7,013 bases of DNA from Rhodocyclaceae bacterium (GTDB lineage Bacteria; Pseudomonadota; Gammaproteobacteria; Burkholderiales; Rhodocyclaceae): NCBI GenBank assembly GCA_030689585.1, contig JAUYFZ010000089.1, positions 1 to 7,013 on the forward strand, written 5' to 3'. The notes beneath the pieces are model-generated. The model saw only the letters and a list, made by a program, of their open reading frames with translations. It searched no databases and was not told the origin of the DNA. How positions within the stretch are numbered: position 1 is the first letter of the stretch; the number at the start of each line of letters is the position of its first letter. The translations under genes and the position numbers were made by a program. This document shows positions 1 to 6,120 of this stretch, piece by piece.

Positions 1-28
1 GAAGAAAAAGCCAGTGCGAAGCTGGCTT
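1..28 (-). terminator. Rho-independent terminator of the tRNA gene
   Basis: Read on the minus strand, a perfect 7-bp stem (AAGCCAG / CTGGCTT, plus-strand positions 8-14 and 22-28) encloses a 7-nt loop and runs into a T-rich tail (TTTTTCTTC, partly overlapping the stem). It begins 8 bases past the CCA end of the tRNA, so it most likely ends that single-gene transcript. Confidence 0.85.
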
Positions 29-36
29 GAGGTTGC

Positions 37-113
37 TGGTAGTGATGGGGGGACTTGAACCCTCGACCTATGGATTATGAATCCATCGCTCTAACCAGCT
101 GAGCTACATCACC
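37..113 (-). tRNA. tRNA with anticodon CAT, probably elongator tRNA-Met
   Basis: The minus strand folds into a complete 77-nt cloverleaf. The acceptor stem is GGTGATG/CATCACT, the D stem GCTC/GAGC, the anticodon stem ATGGA/TCCAT with loop TTCATAA, and the T loop TTCAAGT. The 3' end is A73 followed by an encoded CCA. The anticodon CAT fits elongator Met, initiator Met or the lysidine-modified Ile2 tRNA. The initiator is unlikely because 1-72 is a G-U pair and not the unpaired C-A seen there. The A5-U68 pair differs from the C4-G69/C5-G68 pairs associated with Ile2 recognition in E. coli, so elongator Met is favoured, but this is inference. Oddities are the G1-U72 wobble and an A50/C64 mismatch in the T stem. 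It has its own promoter and terminator and appears monocistronic. Confidence 0.95.
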
Positions 114-126
114 TGAAAGGGGGGCG

Positions 127-156
127 ATTATCGGTTGTCACGCTTGTTATTGTCAA
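127..156 (-). promoter_or_regulatory. Sigma-70 promoter of the tRNA gene
   Basis: On the minus strand there is a perfect -35 TTGACA (151-156), an 18-bp spacer and a -10 GATAAT (127-132, five of six consensus bases). The start would fall near 119-121, giving a leader of about 6-8 nt before the tRNA. The bases just after the -10 are CGCCCCCC. Such a GC-rich discriminator is typical of stable-RNA promoters under stringent control, so growth-rate regulation is a reasonable inference. Confidence 0.8.
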
Positions 157-178
157 GACGGACAACTTCCGCGACAAT
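150..178 (+). promoter_or_regulatory. Candidate sigma-70 promoter of dsbC
   Basis: TTGTCA (150-155, five of six consensus bases) is followed after 17 bp by GACAAT (173-178, four of six). This predicts a start near 185 and a leader of about 34 nt before the dsbC ATG. The -35 lies on the same 7 bp as the -35 of the divergent tRNA promoter. No other pair in the gap fits as well. Confidence 0.55.
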
Positions 179-209
179 GACGGGCCTCGATTGACCCCTC
201 ACTTTCTAC

Positions 210-213
210 GGAG
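210..213 (+). promoter_or_regulatory. Ribosome binding site of dsbC
   Basis: GGAG sits 5 nt before the ATG at 219 and supports this start, which also puts a proper signal peptide at the N-terminus. Confidence 0.75.
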
Positions 214-218
214 ACACC

Positions 219-941
219 ATGATTCAGCGCATCGTTAGCACTTGTTTGACCGCCGTACTTCTTGTTGCTTGTAGTGTTCAGGCAGATGAAGCTTCTGTCA
301 GAAAATCCATCGAACCTGTGTTGCAGAGCATGTTTGGGGCCGATTTCAAAATAGAAGCTGTGCAGAAATTACCCCCGCTGGATCTGTACGAATTGCAGGT
401 GGGTGATGACTTGGCCTATACGGATGAGAAGGGAAGTTTTCTCATTCTGGGGAGCGTGATTGATCTGAAATCCAAGAAAAATCTGACGGAAGAGCGTAAA
501 AACAAGCTGTCGCAAATTAAGTTTTCTGATCTTCCGCTGGATCTGGCGATCAAACAGGTCAAAGGTAACGGCAAACGGGTGCTGGCGACCTTTGAAGATC
601 CCAACTGCTCCTATTGCAAGAAACTCGCCAAAGAATTGCAGGGGATGACGAATATCACGATTTATACCTTCGTCTATCCTATTTTTCCCCAGTCCAGCGG
701 TATCGCCAAGGCGATCTGGTGTGCTCCGAATCGTGCGAAGGCTTGGAATGATTATTTGATTAACGGCATCTCTCCCGCTGAAGGAAAATGCGATACCTCC
801 GGGGTCGACAAGATCGTGGCTGCCGGTAAAAAACTCAATATTCGCGGTACGCCCGCGCTGTTCTTCGCCGATGGTTCCCGCGTGCCAGGGTATATGCCTA
901 CGGCTCAACTGGAAGAAACACTGAATCGCTTGACAAAATAG
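219..941 (+). CDS. dsbC: DsbC, periplasmic thiol:disulfide isomerase
   Basis: This 240-residue protein (E. coli DsbC has about 236) is a DsbC-family isomerase, which rearranges wrong disulfides in secreted proteins and is kept reduced by DsbD. Residues 1-22 form a signal peptide, with a plausible signal peptidase I site after V20-Q21-A22. The N-terminal dimerisation domain covers about 23-90 and a linker leads to a thioredoxin fold from about 110. The active site is C130-S-Y-C133 in the family context DPNCxYC. The cis-proline is in the T211-P212 motif (RGTPALFF). C168 and C191 match the second, structural cysteine pair. All key residues are present. The signal peptide also contains L15-V16-A17-C18, which fits a lipobox, so a lipoprotein form cannot be excluded. 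The start is set by GGAG at 210-213. The gene has its own promoter and is followed 2 nt after its stop by an inserted mobile element. Confidence 0.95.
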   Translation: MIQRIVSTCLTAVLLVACSVQADEASVRKSIEPVLQSMFGADFKIEAVQKLPPLDLYELQVGDDLAYTDEKGSFLILGSVIDLKSKKNLTEERKNKLSQIKFSDLPLDLAIKQVKGNGKRVLATFEDPNCSYCKKLAKELQGMTNITIYTFVYPIFPQSSGIAKAIWCAPNRAKAWNDYLINGISPAEGKCDTSGVDKIVAAGKKLNIRGTPALFFADGSRVPGYMPTAQLEETLNRLTK

Positions 942-943
942 GC
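936..943. repeat. Left copy of the 8-bp target-site duplication
   Basis: AAATAGGC is identical to 1098-1105 and lies flush against the left terminal inverted repeat. It contains the dsbC stop codon TAG (939-941). Exact 8-bp copies touching both ends of the element are the signature of transposition. Confidence 0.85.
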
Positions 944-958
944 GTAACTACTCAGGTC
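944..958 (+). repeat. Left terminal inverted repeat of the MITE
   Basis: GTAACTACTCAGGTC is the perfect reverse complement of 1083-1097. The match ends abruptly after 15 bp, and further complementarity inward is imperfect. Confidence 0.9.
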
Positions 959-976
959 CGGTCGGAACACAGCTCT

Positions 977-997
977 CCTCCCCCTTCAAGGGGGAGG
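977..997. terminator. Left G/C-rich palindrome, probable 3' stem-loop of the dsbC mRNA
   Basis: CCTCCCCCTT and AAGGGGGAGG flank a central C987, making a perfect palindrome. Its stem would form in the dsbC transcript about 36 nt after the stop codon. There is no T-run on the plus strand after it, so it is not a canonical intrinsic terminator. It could still stabilise the 3' end or assist termination. Confidence 0.5.
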
Positions 998-1050
998 CGG
1001 GGAGGGGGATGGGGGGAAAAATTCCGCGTAAAACCCCATCCCCACCCCAG

Positions 1051-1071
1051 CCCTCCCCTTGAAGGGGAGGG
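1051..1071. terminator. Right G/C-rich palindrome, probable 3' stem-loop of the dehydrogenase mRNA
   Basis: CCCTCCCCTT and AAGGGGAGGG flank G1061. On the minus strand it forms about 34 nt after the dehydrogenase stop. G-rich sequence follows, with a TTTT only 13 nt further on (plus-strand 1030-1033), so termination is plausible but not canonical. Confidence 0.5.
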
Positions 1072-1082
1072 AGATTGACACC

Positions 1083-1097
1083 GACCTGAGTAGTTAC
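1083..1097 (-). repeat. Right terminal inverted repeat of the MITE
   Basis: GACCTGAGTAGTTAC is the exact reverse complement of 944-958 and lies flush with the right copy of the target duplication. Confidence 0.9.
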
Positions 1098-1105
1098 AAA
1101 TAGGC
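1098..1105. repeat. Right copy of the 8-bp target-site duplication
   Basis: AAATAGGC repeats 936-943 exactly. Its last base, C1105, is also the first plus-strand base of CTA (1105-1107), the stop codon TAG of the minus-strand dehydrogenase gene. Confidence 0.85.
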
Positions 1106-4100
1106 TACAACAACACCCGTTCGATTCCTCCGGCGTTGATCTGGCGCACCGTGTCTGCTTGCCAGTCTTCGCCTAGGAGGTGTCGCGCCAGTTCAACCAC
1201 GACGTAGTCGACTTCAATATCGGTATCTTTTCGGAACCGAGATAGTCCTTGCAGGCAACTGGGGCAGGTGGTGAGCAATTTCACTTTGCTCCCTATTTTT
1301 TCGACCCCTGCCTCAATTTCCTGCTGTTTGCGGAATCTGACCTGGGTGGACACGTCGGGACGCGTGACTGCCAGCGTGCCGGATTCACCGCAGCATCGGT
1401 CTGAGAGGTCAATGGGTTGCCCCATGAGTTCGGAAATGAGTCGGGTGGGTTGGGTGGTTTTAATCGGCGTGTGGCAGGGGTCGTGATAAAGATAGCGATG
1501 GTTGGACTGTTCAAGTCGAACCCCTCGTTCACGCAAATATTCATGGATATCGAGCAGGCGACAACCCGGGAAAATCTGGTCGAACCGATAAGTCAGAAGC
1601 TGATCTAGGCAGGTTCCACAGGAAACGATGACCGTTTTGATGTCCAGATAGTTCAACGTATTGGCGATGCGATGAAAAAGCACCCGGTTGCGCGTGGTCA
1701 TTTCCTGACCCTGACCCGCTTCGCCGCTGGCGGCTTGCGGATAACCACAGCACAGATACCCGGGGGGTAACACGGTTGTCACGCCCAGATTGAAGAGGTG
1801 GGCCAGTGTCGCCAAACCAATCTGGGAAAACAGACGCTCGGAACCGCACCCCGGAAAATAAAAAACGGCTTCTGAGTCTTCCGACGCTTTTTGAGGATGA
1901 CGAATCACCGGAATCATGTCGTTTTCTTCCATGCCCAGTTGAGCACGCAAGGTGCGCGAGGGCATCTGGCTGGGCAGGGGCTTGTTGAGAAAGTGAATGA
2001 TCTGCGCTGGAATCGAAGGACGACCCGAGGTGGCAGGAGGGTGGCGCACCGTGTTCCGAACAGGGGCGAATGAACCCGCCAAGGCGTGCCCCATGCGTTG
2101 CGCCGGATAGCCCCAAGTCACCAGACCGGTTCGCAGGGCTTTAATCGTGGTCGCATCGGTGGCATTCAAAAACGCCATGGCGGAGGTGGCCCCCACGCCT
2201 TTAGGGCGCGATTGCCGAGCCAGTAACGTGCGCATCAGCATCGTGACATTGCCGAAATCAATATCGACAGGACAGGGTTTGACGCAACGGTGACAAACGG
2301 TGCAATGGCCTGCCACATCCTCGAATTCGTCGAAATGCGAAGCGGAAATCCCTCGGCGGGTCTGTTCCTCATAGAGGAACGCCTCAATCAACATTGAAGC
2401 CGCTAAAATTTTGTTGCGCGGTGAATAAAGCGAGTTGGCACGAGGCACATGGGTCGAACAGACGGGTTTGCATTTTCCGCAGCGCAGGCAATTCTTGATC
2501 ATGTCCGCCAGCGTGCCAATCTCGGATTGCTCCATGATGAGCGATTCAATACCCAGCAAGGCGAACGAGGGCGTGTAGGCGTTGTCCAAATTGCCCCCTG
2601 CCATGAGTTTGCCTTGATTGAACCGACCGTCAGGGTCAATGCGGTTTTTGTATTCCCTGAAGGGACGCATTTCCTCATCGGACATAAATTCCAGCTTGGT
2701 GATGCCAATACCATGTTCGCCGGAAATGACCCCGCCTAAAGAACGGGCCAGTTGCATGATGCGGGCCACGGTTCGGTACGCCGTGGCTAACATCTCGTAA
2801 CGGTCTGAGTTGACGGGGATATTGGTGTGCACGTTGCCATCCCCCGCGTGCATGTGCAGGGCAACAAACACGCGGTCACGCAGAATGTCGTTATGCAGGG
2901 CGTCGATGGCTTCCATGACGGGGCGGAACAGGCTGCCGTCGAAAATTGTTTCCAGCCGGACGCGAAGCTCATGTTTCCAAGAGATACGCAAGGTGCGGTC
3001 TTGGAAAGCAGAGAAATGCACCTCCAGATTATCGAGAATGGATTGCCAGCGCGCGCGGGTTTCCCCCACCAGCGACCTGGCTTGTTCACGTCGATCTCCG
3101 ATCAATTCGACCTTGTCAAGGTTGGTATCCCCCGCATGGAGGGGCAATTCTCCCGTTAAAAATTCATCTAACGCGTCGCACAGGGCCAGTTTGTTGGCCA
3201 TGGACAGTTCAATGTTGATGCGCTCGATTCCATCGCAATAATCCCCCATGCGAGGCAGCGGAATGACGACATCTTCGTTGACCTTGAAGGCGTTGGTATG
3301 GCGGGAAATAGCCGCCGTGCGGGCACGGTCAAGCCAGAATTTTTTGCGCGCTTCCGGCGATACCGCCACGAATCCTGCTCCCCCATGCGAAGCGGCGAGG
3401 GCGACCACGTGATCCACCGCCTCCATGACGGCGGCTTCTTCTTCACCGACGATATCGCCGATCAACACCATTCGAGGACGCTCGGAACGTTTTGCTTTGG
3501 TCGAATAACCGACCGCTTTGACATAGCGTTCATCCAAGTGCTCAAGCCCCGCCAGTTTTGCCTCTCCCGATTTGAAATAATCGGTGATCTTGACGATGCT
3601 AGGCACGGCATCCCGAACCTGTCCGAAAAATTCCAGGCAAACCGTGCGCACCACCGGCGGCATTCGGTGCAACAACCAAACCGCGGACGTGATAATGCCA
3701 TCACACCCTTCCTTTTGAATGCCCGGCAGACCGGCAAGGAATTTGTCGGTCACATCCTTGCCCAGTCCGGCTTTGCGGAAGATTTTGCCCGGAATGGAGA
3801 GGAATTCTTCACGGGTTACCCCTCCCTCGTCGGTCAGGGTTTTGAGTCGGAACGTGACGATTTCCTGTTCGTGAATCTTGCCCAGGTTGTGACCAATACG
3901 CTCCACGTCCAGCCAAAACCCCTCTGGCGTCACCATGCGCCAGGAAACGAGGTTGTCCAGTGCCGTCCCCCATAACACGGCTTTCTTGCCCCCCGCATTC
4001 ATGGCGATGTTGCCGCCGATACAAGACGCATCCGCAGACGTGGGATCGCAGGCAAAGACACGACCGGCCTCATCGGCACGCTCCATCACGCGCCGGGTCA

Positions 4101-4842
4101 CGACCCCGGCCCCCGTGCGGATCGTGGCGTAAGAAACCTCCACCCCGGGCAAGCGGGATTCCTCCACCGCCCCCATGTCCATCAACTTTTCGGTATTGAT
4201 GACCGCCGACAGGGGAGATAACGGTATCGCGCCGCCGGTATAACCGGTTCCCCCGCCGCGCGGAATGATGGTGAGCTTCAAGGCGATCAGCTCACGCACC
4301 AGCGGAGCAATTTCTGTTTCAGAATCGGGCGTCAGCACCACGAAGGGCATTTCAACCCGCCAGTCCGTGGCATCGGTAACGTGAGCAATACGAGTCGCCG
4401 CATCAAACCGGATGTTGTCGCATCGGGTATGACGACAGAGGCAGTTTTTGGCTCGATGGCGCAAGCGGGTCGTCTCGTCAAACCAGTGTTCAAAGTTCCG
4501 CACGGCGATGCCGGCCGCATCGAGCAAAGCGGCCACCGCCTCATTGCCTTGACGACGACGCTCGATCTCCGTCAGCCGATGATGCAGCGCACCGATCAGC
4601 GCAGATCGTCGATCCGCGTGGGCCAGCAAATCGTCTTCCAGTGTCGGGTTGCGACGCACCACCCAGATATCGCCCAACACTTCGTAGAGCATCCGTGCCG
4701 AACGACCGGTGACCCGTTGCGTGCGCAGTGCATCGAGCTGTTGCCAAGCCGCTTCGCCTAACAACCGGATAACAATTTCACGGTCAGAAAAGGACGTGGT
4801 GTTATAGGGGATTTCACGTAAACGAGCGGTCATCATGCCCAC
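1105..4842 (-). CDS. Fused FAD-linked oxidase / 4Fe-4S 2-hydroxyacid dehydrogenase (DUF3683 type)
   Basis: This 1245-residue protein joins a GlcD/YdiJ-like flavin dehydrogenase to a GlcF-like iron-sulfur part. It probably oxidises a D-2-hydroxyacid such as lactate, glycolate or 2-hydroxyglutarate and passes electrons through Fe-S clusters to the respiratory chain. The substrate cannot be read from sequence. Residues about 8-140 are a DUF3683-like N-terminus. FAD-binding motifs are [12 protein letters not shown] (194-205) and CDPTSA...[10 protein letters not shown] (265-285). The FAD-oxidase C domain shows [10 protein letters not shown] (663-672) and SGEHGIG (707-713). Two ferredoxin-type cluster motifs follow: C785, C788, C791, C795 and C847, C850, C853, C857. 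Two cysteine-rich CCG domains end the protein (C999, C1031-C1032, C1075/C1078; then C1123, C1150-C1151, C1193/C1196). There is no signal peptide or membrane span, so it should be cytoplasmic and perhaps membrane-associated. The listed start is a GTG directly after the upstream stop. ATGs at 4836 and 4833 are alternatives, the latter 5 nt after AAGTGG. The gene appears intact and co-transcribed with the HD-GYP gene. Confidence 0.92.
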   Translation of the reverse strand: MGMMTARLREIPYNTTSFSDREIVIRLLGEAAWQQLDALRTQRVTGRSARMLYEVLGDIWVVRRNPTLEDDLLAHADRRSALIGALHHRLTEIERRRQGNEAVAALLDAAGIAVRNFEHWFDETTRLRHRAKNCLCRHTRCDNIRFDAATRIAHVTDATDWRVEMPFVVLTPDSETEIAPLVRELIALKLTIIPRGGGTGYTGGAIPLSPLSAVINTEKLMDMGAVEESRLPGVEVSYATIRTGAGVVTRRVMERADEAGRVFACDPTSADASCIGGNIAMNAGGKKAVLWGTALDNLVSWRMVTPEGFWLDVERIGHNLGKIHEQEIVTFRLKTLTDEGGVTREEFLSIPGKIFRKAGLGKDVTDKFLAGLPGIQKEGCDGIITSAVWLLHRMPPVVRTVCLEFFGQVRDAVPSIVKITDYFKSGEAKLAGLEHLDERYVKAVGYSTKAKRSERPRMVLIGDIVGEEEAAVMEAVDHVVALAASHGGAGFVAVSPEARKKFWLDRARTAAISRHTNAFKVNEDVVIPLPRMGDYCDGIERINIELSMANKLALCDALDEFLTGELPLHAGDTNLDKVELIGDRREQARSLVGETRARWQSILDNLEVHFSAFQDRTLRISWKHELRVRLETIFDGSLFRPVMEAIDALHNDILRDRVFVALHMHAGDGNVHTNIPVNSDRYEMLATAYRTVARIMQLARSLGGVISGEHGIGITKLEFMSDEEMRPFREYKNRIDPDGRFNQGKLMAGGNLDNAYTPSFALLGIESLIMEQSEIGTLADMIKNCLRCGKCKPVCSTHVPRANSLYSPRNKILAASMLIEAFLYEEQTRRGISASHFDEFEDVAGHCTVCHRCVKPCPVDIDFGNVTMLMRTLLARQSRPKGVGATSAMAFLNATDATTIKALRTGLVTWGYPAQRMGHALAGSFAPVRNTVRHPPATSGRPSIPAQIIHFLNKPLPSQMPSRTLRAQLGMEENDMIPVIRHPQKASEDSEAVFYFPGCGSERLFSQIGLATLAHLFNLGVTTVLPPGYLCCGYPQAASGEAGQGQEMTTRNRVLFHRIANTLNYLDIKTVIVSCGTCLDQLLTYRFDQIFPGCRLLDIHEYLRERGVRLEQSNHRYLYHDPCHTPIKTTQPTRLISELMGQPIDLSDRCCGESGTLAVTRPDVSTQVRFRKQQEIEAGVEKIGSKVKLLTTCPSCLQGLSRFRKDTDIEVDYVVVELARHLLGEDWQADTVRQINAGGIERVLL

Positions 4843-6057
4843 TTACATAAACTTTGATACGTCAATGCCCCACTTCTCTGGCGTTTCGCTTGAGACGATT
4901 TTATCGGCTCCGCCGTGACCTTCCGGTTTGGAAAGATCAACCTCCCTGGGCGTGATATATAACTTTCCTCGGCTATCAAAGAAAACACGAATCACCGGTT
5001 GCAACAGATTGCCCTCGGTTTGCTCCATCACCAGACCGATACGACCGGATTCGAGCATGACCAGCGTACCCACCGGATAAATCCCCACAGCACGCATGAA
5101 ATGTTGCACCAGCAGCGGATCGAAGTGAAACTTGCTCCACTCGAACAATTTGCGCAAAGCTTCATGGGCAGGCAAGCCCTTGTGATAACAGCGGTCGGCC
5201 GTAATGGCATCGTAAACATCGACAATGGCCGCCATTTTGCCGAGTTGCGAGATGCCGTCGCCCTTAAGTCCGTTGGGATACCCCGTGCCATCGTGACGCT
5301 CGTGATGTTGATAGGCTACCTGAATCGACGCAAGTGAGACCCCGTCCGTCTTGTCGAGAATCAGTTTGCTCTGGGTGACGTGGTCTTTCATGGTTCTAAA
5401 TTCGTCGTCGGAAAGTTTATTGGGGCTATTGAGGATGTCGTCTGGCACCTTCATCTTGCCGATGTCATGCAGCAACCCCCCCACGCCGGCCAACCGAATT
5501 TCTTCCGCCGACATATCCATCGCACGACAGAAAGCGATGAGCAGGGTGCCAACCGACACAGAATGTTGAAAAGTGTAATTGTCTTTGTCCTTGATGCGGC
5601 ACAGCGATAACAGTGCTCCCCCATTGCGCAAAATCGATTCGGTGATCTGCGCGACGACCGGTTCTACCTGTTCGACTTTCACCTGCTTACCCAGCCGCAC
5701 ATCTTGCAACATGCCGTGAATGATGACGTTGGCTTGCGTATGAACCTCCTTCGCACGCCCGGCCTCTTCCTGATACGACACCTTGCGAATCGGGGCGGGT
5801 TCTTCCTCCGCAATGCGTTCCATTTCCTTATCTAGCTTCTCGTCGACTTCCACTTTGGTCGGCGCGCCTGCAACATCAAGCCCCCGCGAGGGATCAATAT
5901 AAACTTCACGAAGACCGCATCCGATGATTTTGGCGACCGTGGCCTCATCACTCACCGCAAAGCTGCTGCGCAAGAACGGATGATCCATCCAGCCAGCACC
6001 GAGATCGGCGATATACATGCCCGGGGTGAGTTGTTCAACAGGGATTTTTTTCGACAT
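4843..6057 (-). CDS. DUF3391 / HD-GYP cyclic-di-GMP phosphodiesterase
   Basis: This 404-residue cytoplasmic protein should hydrolyse the second messenger c-di-GMP. The N-terminus (about 1-65, KKIPVEQLTPGMYIADL...WMDHPF) is the DUF3391 domain often found before HD-GYP. A charged, probably helical linker covers about 67-110. The HD-GYP core spans about 150-320 and has the expected metal and signature residues: H165, H197-D198 with K201 (HDIGK), H226, H251-H252-E253, the G259-Y260-P261 signature in HDGTGYP, and D280/D283 (VDVYDA). All are present, so the enzyme should be active. A C-terminal extension (about 325-404) carries no motif I recognise. The N-terminus fits the family, and no other in-frame start lies between it and an upstream stop. 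There is no Shine-Dalgarno sequence before the ATG. Its TAA stop is immediately followed by the GTG of the dehydrogenase, which suggests an operon and translational coupling. A link to motility or biofilm control is known for the family but not shown here. Confidence 0.94.
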   Translation of the reverse strand: MSKKIPVEQLTPGMYIADLGAGWMDHPFLRSSFAVSDEATVAKIIGCGLREVYIDPSRGLDVAGAPTKVEVDEKLDKEMERIAEEEPAPIRKVSYQEEAGRAKEVHTQANVIIHGMLQDVRLGKQVKVEQVEPVVAQITESILRNGGALLSLCRIKDKDNYTFQHSVSVGTLLIAFCRAMDMSAEEIRLAGVGGLLHDIGKMKVPDDILNSPNKLSDDEFRTMKDHVTQSKLILDKTDGVSLASIQVAYQHHERHDGTGYPNGLKGDGISQLGKMAAIVDVYDAITADRCYHKGLPAHEALRKLFEWSKFHFDPLLVQHFMRAVGIYPVGTLVMLESGRIGLVMEQTEGNLLQPVIRVFFDSRGKLYITPREVDLSKPEGHGGADKIVSSETPEKWGIDVSKFM

Positions 6058-6064
6058 AGGGCGG

Positions 6065-6093
6065 ATGATACACTCGCCGCTGCCTCTTTTGAC
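6065..6093 (-). promoter_or_regulatory. Weak candidate promoter of the HD-GYP operon
   Basis: On the minus strand TATCAT (6065-6070, five of six -10 bases) ends 7 nt before the ATG. The sequence 17 bp upstream, GTCAAA (6088-6093), matches the -35 at only three positions. If used, transcription would start at or next to the ATG, giving a leaderless mRNA. Alternatively the true promoter lies inside uppP. Confidence 0.3.
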
Positions 6094-6116
6094 TAGCCCA
6101 CCCCGACCACTTCATT
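6089..6116 (+). promoter_or_regulatory. Weak candidate promoter of uppP
   Basis: TTGACT (6089-6094) is a good -35. The best -10 at allowed spacing is the poor TTCATT (6111-6116, 16-bp spacer), which would place the start at or within a few bases of the uppP ATG. It overlaps the proposed -35 of the divergent gene. The real promoter could instead lie inside the HD-GYP gene. Confidence 0.25.
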
Positions 6117-6120
6117 ACTC

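Larger units (their letters stand above)
944..1097. mobile_element. 154-bp MITE-like palindromic element with 15-bp terminal inverted repeats
   Basis: The element begins GTAACTACTCAGGTC (944-958) and ends with its exact reverse complement (1083-1097). It is flanked by 8-bp direct repeats AAATAGGC. It has no coding capacity. Inside are two 21-bp G/C-rich palindromes (977-997 and 1051-1071) and a central 10-bp stem (1005-1014 with 1034-1043), so most of the element can fold into one long hairpin or cruciform. Core palindromes of this kind recur between genes of betaproteobacteria, to my recollection. The GTAA terminus and 8-bp duplication match what is known of IS66-family elements, so mobilisation by such a transposase is a reasonable inference. 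It occupies nearly the whole gap between the convergent dsbC and dehydrogenase genes and probably acts as their shared terminator. Confidence 0.88.

Noticed and set aside
37..113. tRNA 3' end as an integration site (att) for a genomic island
   Set aside because: No second copy of the tRNA 3' end, integrase or foreign gene is seen in the window, and the adjacent sequence is the tRNA's own terminator.
369..908. 179-residue minus-strand open frame opposite dsbC
   Set aside because: It mirrors an intact dsbC with all catalytic residues and has no motif or ribosome site of its own.
944..1097. Riboswitch, small RNA gene or CRISPR-like repeat in the dsbC downstream gap
   Set aside because: The terminal repeats and target duplication explain the whole segment as a mobile element. 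There is no repeat-spacer pattern, and it sits downstream of both genes, not upstream.
1541..2116. 191-residue minus-strand open frame overlapping the Fe-S end of the dehydrogenase
   Set aside because: It is out of frame with a gene whose cysteine motifs are intact throughout this stretch, and its product is low-complexity with no domain.
3298..3975. 225-residue open frame on the plus strand inside the dehydrogenase gene
   Set aside because: It lies wholly antisense to well-conserved FAD-domain coding sequence and shows no recognisable motif. Long antisense frames are expected in GC-rich coding DNA.
1105..4842. Frameshift or artificial joining of separate glcD-like and glcF-like genes
   Set aside because: The frame is continuous, and both halves plus the N-terminal domain have all expected motifs. 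Fused proteins of this size and order are known in betaproteobacteria.
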